A stretch of DNA of 64,000 bases from NCBI RefSeq assembly GCF_000389965.1, contig NC_021191.1, forward strand, positions 9,115,501-9,179,500, written 5' to 3'. The notes below the pieces were generated by a model that saw only the letters and a program-made list of their open reading frames with translations, searched no databases and was not told where the DNA came from. The position numbers and the translations under genes were made by a program. This stretch comes from Actinoplanes sp. N902-109. Lineage in GTDB: Bacteria; Actinomycetota; Actinomycetes; Mycobacteriales; Micromonosporaceae. Of this stretch, positions 58,509 to 64,000 are shown one piece after another (position 1 is the first letter of the stretch; each line of letters opens with the position of its first letter).

Positions 58509-61500
58509 CCACCCTGCCGAGCCCGATCCCGCACCCGCTGGAGTTCTGCCCGTTCGACGTTCCTGGCTGGGCCTACGAGGCGCTCGAATGGGTCGTCGGC
58601 TTTGACTGGCCCGCGGGCAACGAGCAGACCACCTGGGATGTCGCCGACCGCTGGTATGCGATCACCAGCGCCATGACCGGCCCGCATTCGGAGGCCTCGG
58701 CTGCGGCCGGTCGGGTGCGCAGCGGTTACGAAGGCTCCGGCTCCGACGCTTTCGCCGGCGCCTGGGCCCGTACCGATGAACCGCTGGCGGCCCTGTTCCA
58801 GATGGCCGACGAACTCGGCCAGCTCGTCGAGGGCTGCGGCCGCGACCTCGAAGGTGCCAAGCTGGAGGCCTGGATCGAGATCGGCCTGTTCCTCACCGAG
58901 CTCATCGGCATGGCGATCACCGTGGCGATGACCCTGGGCGCGGCGTCCCCGGCGGCCGGCGGCCTGATCACAGCCACCCGCATCGCCATCCAGCAGATCT
59001 TCAAGCGCCTGGTCGAACAGCTGAGCAAGAAGGGCCTGAAGGCGGCCGGCCTGCGCGCTGCGAAACAGCTGACCACCAGGGAAGGGCTCAAGCACCTCGG
59101 CAAGGACGCCCTGCGCGAGGGCATCGACGAAGCCCGCGAGGAAGCGCTGACAAACGGCTCGGTGCAGCTCTATCAGAACTCCACCGGCCGTCTGAACGGC
59201 ATCAACCTGTCTGACCTCGGCCTCTCGACCGCCGGTGGCTTCGGCGGAGGCTTCGCCGCGAGTGGAGCCCACGCCGGCAAGGGCCACCACCCCGGCGGGG
59301 CGATCCGCGGAGCCGGCGCCGAAGTCCTCGGCGAGTTCGGCGGCGCAGCGATGACCGGCAACCTTCCGGACGTCCAAGGCCTGGCGAAATCGGCGAGCTC
59401 CGGAGCAGCCGGCTCGTCGCTCGAGACCGGCTCTCATGGCGTCACCGAATCGCTGCAGGCCAAGGTCACAGCCCTCAACGAGGCGTTGCCGACAGGCCCG
59501 GTGACTTTCGCAGGCCCGCAGTCCGGACCAGATATCCCGTCCACTGTTTCGTCTCCTCTCCCCGATTCACTCGATGCCACGACAGTCGCGCCGGTCAACG
59601 GTGATCCGTTGACCTCCACGACCAGCCCGGCGCACGGCTCGTCGCTGCCGTCCGGTCCTTCGCTGTCGCCTCATCCGCCGTCGTCGTCAGGTGATCTCTC
59701 CCCGGGATTGGCGCCCGCAGTCGTCGACTCCAGCGGGACCAGTCACGCCGCTCTCCACTCGCCTGCATCCCTTTCCTCACCAACGGCCTCTGCCGCAACC
59801 GCTACTTCGCTTGCCGACACGACCATGCACCTCTCCTCACCTGCCGACACGAGCTCGCACCCTTTCCTACCGGCCGCTTCACCTGCCGCGCTTTCCTTCA
59901 CGCCGGAGCACACCGCACCCGTCCATGCCGATCCGACTCTTATGGCGCCCGGCCCGTCGGGCCCTGCCGCAGCGCCACACCACGGACCCGACCCCACCGC
60001 GCCGCTTCAGCACACGGCCGGTCCGACGACTGCGCTGGCCTCGCCGTCGCCCTTGTCACCCGTCGACTCACCCTTGGCGCCTCCTCATCCGTCCACTGAT
60101 TCACCGCCTCCTGCCTCGCCACTGATCAGCCCGATCGCGAACTCGCCCGCGACGGTGCCACATCAGCGAACGGATCAGCCGCCGTTGTCCACAGGCAGCG
60201 CTCGCAGTGGGACCCACTTGTCCACAGCGCAGCACCAGCGACTTGACACGGCCCCGTGGTCCGCTCCTCCCAGCGGTAAGCACCGGCACACCCCTCGGCA
60301 TCGGGACGGTTCTGTACCGGTACGCAAGGCCTCCGAAGTGGACAGCTATTTTCGTTCCGCTCAGGATCAGCGCGCCGCTTATGCGCAATTCCGGCAGCAG
60401 GAAGCCGTCGACCTTCTGGAACAGAAGGCTCAGACCGCCCGCCGACAGGCACGTAATGCGCGACGGGCGGCCCGGGTGGCGAAGTTCCTCAAGCTGGACT
60501 CTGGGTTGGCCCACCATTTCGAGGCCAATGTCCGGGCCGCTGAGACAACCGCCGAACGGGCGGCCGCCGAAGCGCGGGTTCTCCGCGACCCGGCCATTGC
60601 CACGGACGAAGGTTCGCTGACGACGGTGCGCCCGCGGGATTGGCACCTGACCAACTGGGACAGCGGTCATCTCGCACCCGGCGCCGTGTCGCTGGGAAAC
60701 CAATCAATGCTGACGGGTACGGGTCACCCGCCCCCGATCGACAGCACGCGCCGGTACGGCGAGTTCGGAGGCCTCCGCGCGCCACTCGCCCAGCATCAGA
60801 TCGACCTCGAGAATGCGTTCCCGCGCGACGCCAACGGCAATCCGGTACGGCTGGCGGACCCGCGCTCGCCGTACTTCTCGCTGATGAACGACGGCGGCCC
60901 GGACGCCGACCCGACCCGCGGTCTCAATTGCCAGGACTGCGTGCTCTCGTTCTTCGACACGTACCTGCACGGCCGCCCGCGAGTGTCCGCTCCGCGCACT
61001 TTTGACGCCTACAGCGACGGTGACCCGCAACGTCCGCTGCACGGTGAGGCGATCGGGCCGGAACGGGTGGAGCGCACCACGGGCGGACGGCTGCAATCAC
61101 TGTGCAAGCCCGACCCGGATCCGGTGCTGGCTCGCCGGAACGCGGCCCGCGCACTCTCCGACGTTTCCACCCAGCTCATCAATGGTGGCCATGGTTCCTT
61201 CGCATTCCTGATGAGCGCTTGGGAAGGCGGATCGGCGCACGCCTGGGCCGCTGTCAACCACAACGGCGAGATCCTCTTCGTCGATCCACAATCCGGCCGG
61301 ATCGCTCCGCCTGGGATGTCCTTGTACGGGCACCGGGGCCAGCCGCATCCGGACAATCTCGTCGCTCTGGACGCCCTGGTCGTCGACGGCCGCGGCAATC
61401 CGCTTCCCTTCACGGACCGGGAAGACGGCTGGTGGCGTCCACAAGAAACGACCTTTCCGCACCCGGCTCCGGCACAGACCCCGCACTCCGCCGACCCGGC

Positions 61501-64000
61501 TCGCACGGATCTGGATCGCATAGCCGAAGCCTTGGCACCGCGCCCGCTGTCATCCGAGGAACTGGCCCGCCGCAATTATCGCGAATACCTCCACCGCACC
61601 CGTACGGTCCACGAGGAGAACCGCCGCAACGATCACGCCGACTATCTGCTGCGGCTCGCGGAACAGCACCGAACCCACGTCCACACCATCAACGACCAGG
61701 CCGAAGCCGCCGCCCGAGCCGGCTCCACGGTGCTGGCGGAACGGCTCCGGGCAGACGCTCGTCTCGCCCGCCAGGACGCCGAGAATCTCGAACACCAATC
61801 GGATTCCGTACGGCGAGGAGCGCGCGTCCCCACCCGTACCGAAATAGACCCACCGGACTGGTCACGCCTCAACGACGACCTCGGCGACCTCACCGATGCC
61901 GGCGTTGCCACAGCCACCAATTCGGCCCTCACCGGCACCGGCCATCCCGCACCGATCGACCGCAGCCGCCCGTACGGGACAACTGGTGGACTCCGCCGGC
62001 CACTCGCCGTACACCAAAAAGACCTCGAAGACGCCATGCCACGCGATCCCGACGGCCGCGTGGAACGCCTCGCCGATCCCCGAAAAGGCCCATGGTTCAC
62101 CCTCGCCAACGACGGCGGCCCCACCGCAGATCCCACCCGCGCCATCAATTGCACCGACGGCGTCCTGTCCCTCTACGAGACCTACATCCACGGCCGCCCG
62201 CGAGTCTCAGCCCCCAGAACCTTCGACGCCTACGAACAGGGCGACCCCACCCGCCCTCTCGGCGCCGAAAAGGGCGGTCTGTCCAGAGTGGAAGCAACGG
62301 TCAACGGCGAGTTCCAAACCCTGACCCCGTACGTCCAAAACCTGCACCCCCACCAGGCCAAGCAAGCAATCGACACGGCAACATCGGCCCTCGCCGCCCA
62401 CCTGCACTCGGCCGGCCACGGCGCCTTCGCCTTCATCGTCACCAAAGCCGAACAGGGCACCTCCCACGCCTGGGCCGCCATCAACCAGAACGGCACCATC
62501 CTCTACCTCGACCCCCAAATCGGCCGCCTCTCCGAATCCATCCCCCTTTACACCCACACCGGCCACCCCGACCCAGCCAACGTCACCGCCCTCGACGCCC
62601 TGGTCATCACCAACGAAGGCCATCCCCTCCCGTTTCCCTCCCATCAAGCGTCAGCCGGTTCTGACCCGAGAGGACTGACTCGGTCTCAGCAGGTGGAGGC
62701 GGAAGCAATCGCCGCGCTGGACGAAGCGGAATTTGAACTCTTCGGCGATGCCATCCGTGACGCCAGCCTGACTGCCGAAGTCGAGATACAGCGGATGCAG
62801 AACCTGGCCGACGTGCTTTCCCGGAACTCGACGGCCGGCAGCGACCGACCGCGAGTTGTCGACACGGAGAGCCGTGTCAAGTCCATCGGCTCTCTGGCCC
62901 GCAAATTCCAGCTTCACGCCGCCACGCGGCAATCCGACGCACGCACGTTCCTCACTTCGGTGAACGACCTCGTTCGGTTCTCCATCACACTGCCCGAAGG
63001 CAACTACACATCGGTCTTGGCTCAGGCTTTGGACGAGCTGCGCGCCCGCAACTACACCGTTGTGGAAGTCGCCAGCTTCTGGGGTGACGGTCACGGCCGG
63101 CACAACGGCTTGAACGTAACCTTGATCAATCCGGAAGGCTTCCGGATGGAGGTCCAGTTCCCGACCGAACGTTCCCGATCGGTCGGCAAGTTGACCCACA
63201 CCTTGTACGAGATAACGCGGCTCGAGTCCAGCGAGGTGTCGACCCAGGAGAGGATGGAGGCGCTCCTCGGGATCCTCCTCATCAACAAGCTCCACGGCAT
63301 GCCTGACCACCAGCCAGCAGGATTGGACGCCATCGCCGGCCTGGTAACCGTGAACACGTCGCTCACTCACTGGGCGACACGCGCAGGCGCCGGCGTCTGG
63401 GGCGAATACATCGGGTTTCTCGCCTCGAAGGGAGCAACCCTCGACGACATGCTCACTGCCTGGGAACTCACCAAGGCAGACCTACCCGGCATAGAGAGGC
63501 TGATCCGCGACGATGAGCGACTCGGACTTCTCCTACACGGCAGTCCTGGCGGACCGGAACTCCACCGCGATCACCAGCCTGATCGCCTACCAAGCACCGG
63601 CGACGTCCGGTCTCCAAGCCGTGATGTGGCACGCCTCCCGCAGCCAATGGATTTACGCCCCAACGATCGCAGCGCGTCTCCTCTTCGACGATTCATACAC
63701 GAACGAATTGAAGCCAGTAGACCGCCCGACAGCAGCCCGCCTGGCGCGCGAACAGCTCTCGACCGACCTCCCGACCCCGGAGCAGCTCCAAGCCATGATC
63801 CGGGAGCACACCCAGACGACCTGAGCCCTGCCGACCACGTGCTGTCAGCCGCGGAGCTCACGGTCGACCACGTTGATCCGCACGGAGCTGAACAGGAGCT
63901 TTTGAATGCGTTGACCCCCGCTGACAAGGCAGCCATCGAGGCGTCGGTGCGGGAGGCGGCCGCACGGGCGGAGCGTTTGTTGCCCCAGCTTGGCGGGGTC
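58505..64000 (+). CDS. giant polymorphic toxin with two papain-fold deamidase modules and a RelA/SpoT-like domain (3' end not in window)
   Basis: The frame is open from GTG 58505 to the window edge (1832 codons). Residues ~1-120 are a WXG/CpnT-like N-terminal domain (EWVVGFDWPAGNEQTTWDVADRW). A hydrophobic stretch lies at ~125-160, and a Pro/Ser/Thr linker at ~330-610. Module 1 (612-975) is a coiled coil plus a glutamine-deamidase-type papain fold: NCQDC (Cys 809, 812), His 912, Asp 927 in FVDPQSG. Module 2 (1015-1380) repeats it: NCTDG (Cys 1216, Gly 1219), His 1321, Asp 1336. Residues ~1450-1600 resemble RelA/SpoT synthetases (RVKSIGSLARKF, VNDLVRFSI, EVQF with Glu 1549). Codon bias suggests the true protein ends near 63512. 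It has no Sec signal; export by a WXG-type route is inferred. Confidence 0.82.
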   Translation, partial: MTTLPSPIPHPLEFCPFDVPGWAYEALEWVVGFDWPAGNEQTTWDVADRWYAITSAMTGPHSEASAAAGRVRSGYEGSGSDAFAGAWARTDEPLAALFQMADELGQLVEGCGRDLEGAKLEAWIEIGLFLTELIGMAITVAMTLGAASPAAGGLITATRIAIQQIFKRLVEQLSKKGLKAAGLRAAKQLTTREGLKHLGKDALREGIDEAREEALTNGSVQLYQNSTGRLNGINLSDLGLSTAGGFGGGFAASGAHAGKGHHPGGAIRGAGAEVLGEFGGAAMTGNLPDVQGLAKSASSGAAGSSLETGSHGVTESLQAKVTALNEALPTGPVTFAGPQSGPDIPSTVSSPLPDSLDATTVAPVNGDPLTSTTSPAHGSSLPSGPSLSPHPPSSSGDLSPGLAPAVVDSSGTSHAALHSPASLSSPTASAATATSLADTTMHLSSPADTSSHPFLPAASPAALSFTPEHTAPVHADPTLMAPGPSGPAAAPHHGPDPTAPLQHTAGPTTALASPSPLSPVDSPLAPPHPSTDSPPPASPLISPIANSPATVPHQRTDQPPLSTGSARSGTHLSTAQHQRLDTAPWSAPPSGKHRHTPRHRDGSVPVRKASEVDSYFRSAQDQRAAYAQFRQQEAVDLLEQKAQTARRQARNARRAARVAKFLKLDSGLAHHFEANVRAAETTAERAAAEARVLRDPAIATDEGSLTTVRPRDWHLTNWDSGHLAPGAVSLGNQSMLTGTGHPPPIDSTRRYGEFGGLRAPLAQHQIDLENAFPRDANGNPVRLADPRSPYFSLMNDGGPDADPTRGLNCQDCVLSFFDTYLHGRPRVSAPRTFDAYSDGDPQRPLHGEAIGPERVERTTGGRLQSLCKPDPDPVLARRNAARALSDVSTQLINGGHGSFAFLMSAWEGGSAHAWAAVNHNGEILFVDPQSGRIAPPGMSLYGHRGQPHPDNLVALDALVVDGRGNPLPFTDREDGWWRPQETTFPHPAPAQTPHSADPARTDLDRIAEALAPRPLSSEELARRNYREYLHRTRTVHEENRRNDHADYLLRLAEQHRTHVHTINDQAEAAARAGSTVLAERLRADARLARQDAENLEHQSDSVRRGARVPTRTEIDPPDWSRLNDDLGDLTDAGVATATNSALTGTGHPAPIDRSRPYGTTGGLRRPLAVHQKDLEDAMPRDPDGRVERLADPRKGPWFTLANDGGPTADPTRAINCTDGVLSLYETYIHGRPRVSAPRTFDAYEQGDPTRPLGAEKGGLSRVEATVNGEFQTLTPYVQNLHPHQAKQAIDTATSALAAHLHSAGHGAFAFIVTKAEQGTSHAWAAINQNGTILYLDPQIGRLSESIPLYTHTGHPDPANVTALDALVITNEGHPLPFPSHQASAGSDPRGLTRSQQVEAEAIAALDEAEFELFGDAIRDASLTAEVEIQRMQNLADVLSRNSTAGSDRPRVVDTESRVKSIGSLARKFQLHAATRQSDARTFLTSVNDLVRFSITLPEGNYTSVLAQALDELRARNYTVVEVASFWGDGHGRHNGLNVTLINPEGFRMEVQFPTERSRSVGKLTHTLYEITRLESSEVSTQERMEALLGILLINKLHGMPDHQPAGLDAIAGLVTVNTSLTHWATRAGAGVWGEYIGFLASKGATLDDMLTAWELTKADLPGIERLIRDDERLGLLLHGSPGGPELHRDHQPDRLPSTGDVRSPSRDVARLPQPMDLRPNDRSASPLRRFIHERIEASRPPDSSPPGARTALDRPPDPGAAPSHDPGAHPDDLSPADHVLSAAELTVDHVDPHGAEQELLNALTPADKAAIEASVREAAARAERLLPQLGGV
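60340..62640 (+). repeat. internal duplication: two coiled-coil plus deamidase modules
   Basis: Two copies of a ~365-residue module occur about 407 residues apart. Shared blocks include LTGTGHP(P/A)PID, the LRxPLAxHQxDLExAxPRD region, NDGGPxADPTRxxNC, HGRPRVSAPRTFDAY and the SAHAWAAxNxNGxIL region. Divergence is substantial, so the duplication is old. Confidence 0.85.
63513..63824 (+). CDS. small protein downstream of the toxin, candidate immunity protein
   Basis: 103 residues (MSDSDFSYTAVLADRN...DDSYTNELKPVDRPTAAR) with balanced composition and a strong third-position G/C bias. The toxin frame over the same bases loses that bias and contains a TTA codon, so this frame is the likelier coding one here. 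I do not recognise a named family; similar small genes beside actinomycete toxins make immunity a fair guess. The RBS is weak (GAGAGG about 13 nt upstream). The upstream toxin frame has no stop before this ATG. Confidence 0.6.
   Translation: MSDSDFSYTAVLADRNSTAITSLIAYQAPATSGLQAVMWHASRSQWIYAPTIAARLLFDDSYTNELKPVDRPTAARLAREQLSTDLPTPEQLQAMIREHTQTT
63839..64000 (+). CDS. possible start of the next gene (partial)
   Basis: After the stop of the small gene at 63824, codon bias returns to the same frame as the toxin. GTG 63839 could begin a new protein (MLSAAELTVDHVDPHGAEQE..., then ALTPADKAAIEASVREAA). Because the frame is shared, this segment may instead be a continuation of the toxin ORF. Only 54 codons are visible and no family is recognised. 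Confidence 0.35.
   Translation, partial: MLSAAELTVDHVDPHGAEQELLNALTPADKAAIEASVREAAARAERLLPQLGGV

Noticed and set aside
58463..59437. 324-residue minus-strand open frame
   Set aside because: It is antisense to the WXG-like toxin N-terminus and has no recognisable domain.
61102..62664. 520-residue plus-strand open frame
   Set aside because: It is Arg/Pro/His-rich and out of frame with the toxin, whose own frame encodes the duplicated deamidase module over the same bases.

Overview
The window is chromosomal DNA from a high-G+C actinomycete, most likely a member of the Micromonosporaceae such as Actinoplanes. This rests on very high third-position G+C, many GTG and TTG starts, a proteasome activator (Bpa), a mycothiol-isomerase-fold protein, two LCP ligases and a WXG100-linked polymorphic toxin locus. 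No rRNA, tRNA, CRISPR array, insertion sequence or prophage was recognised. About twenty genes have a TANNNT hexamer ending 6-8 nt before the start codon and no Shine-Dalgarno sequence, so leaderless transcription seems common. I used this pattern to choose several starts.

Layout. 0-7 kb: a secreted repeat protein, an ABC exporter pair, trpS behind a ribosome-mediated attenuator with a leader peptide, a flavin-reductase-like protein, and a DUF485/acetate symporter pair. 7-20 kb: a nucleotide-sugar epimerase, two LCP ligases, rhodanese/phosphodiesterase, an orphan histidine kinase, arcA, NERD, PAS and ACT proteins, a lipoprotein and pheA. 20-30 kb: a MerR/alcohol dehydrogenase unit with a recognisable MerR-type promoter, AIM24, metallopeptidase, OsmC, serS, tandem HAD phosphatases, bpa, dimethylargininase facing an Lrp regulator, and a beta-propeller lipoprotein. 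30-50 kb: a YbjN-type protein with a proteasome-docking-like C-terminus, scattered molybdenum-cofactor genes, PhoD, and a 1059-residue fusion of an Endonuclease Q-like nuclease to a UvrD helicase. 50-56 kb: a membrane GGDEF-EAL protein, a polytopic membrane protein, a zinc-ribbon protein and a repeat-expanded DinB/MDMPI-fold protein.

Molybdenum cofactor genes lie in three places: mobA-DUF6457 divergent from fdhD (31.4-33.1 kb), moaA-moaD-phosphoesterase (37.5-39.9 kb), and a tightly overlapping moaC-mogA-moeA-moaE operon (47.8-50.3 kb). Together they cover cyclic pyranopterin formation, molybdopterin synthase, Mo insertion and guanylylation, plus the formate dehydrogenase sulfurtransferase. 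No molybdoenzyme is in view.

The right end (56.4-64 kb) is a polymorphic toxin locus. A deaminase/SUKH immunity-type protein lies divergent from an operon of a YbaB-like protein, a WXG100-like protein and a giant toxin of at least 1669 codons. The toxin carries two tandem coiled-coil plus papain-fold deamidase modules and then a RelA/SpoT-like domain. Its frame stays open to the window edge, but codon bias says another gene (63513-63824) in a different frame takes over. This locus and the EndoQ-UvrD fusion are the most interesting parts of the window.
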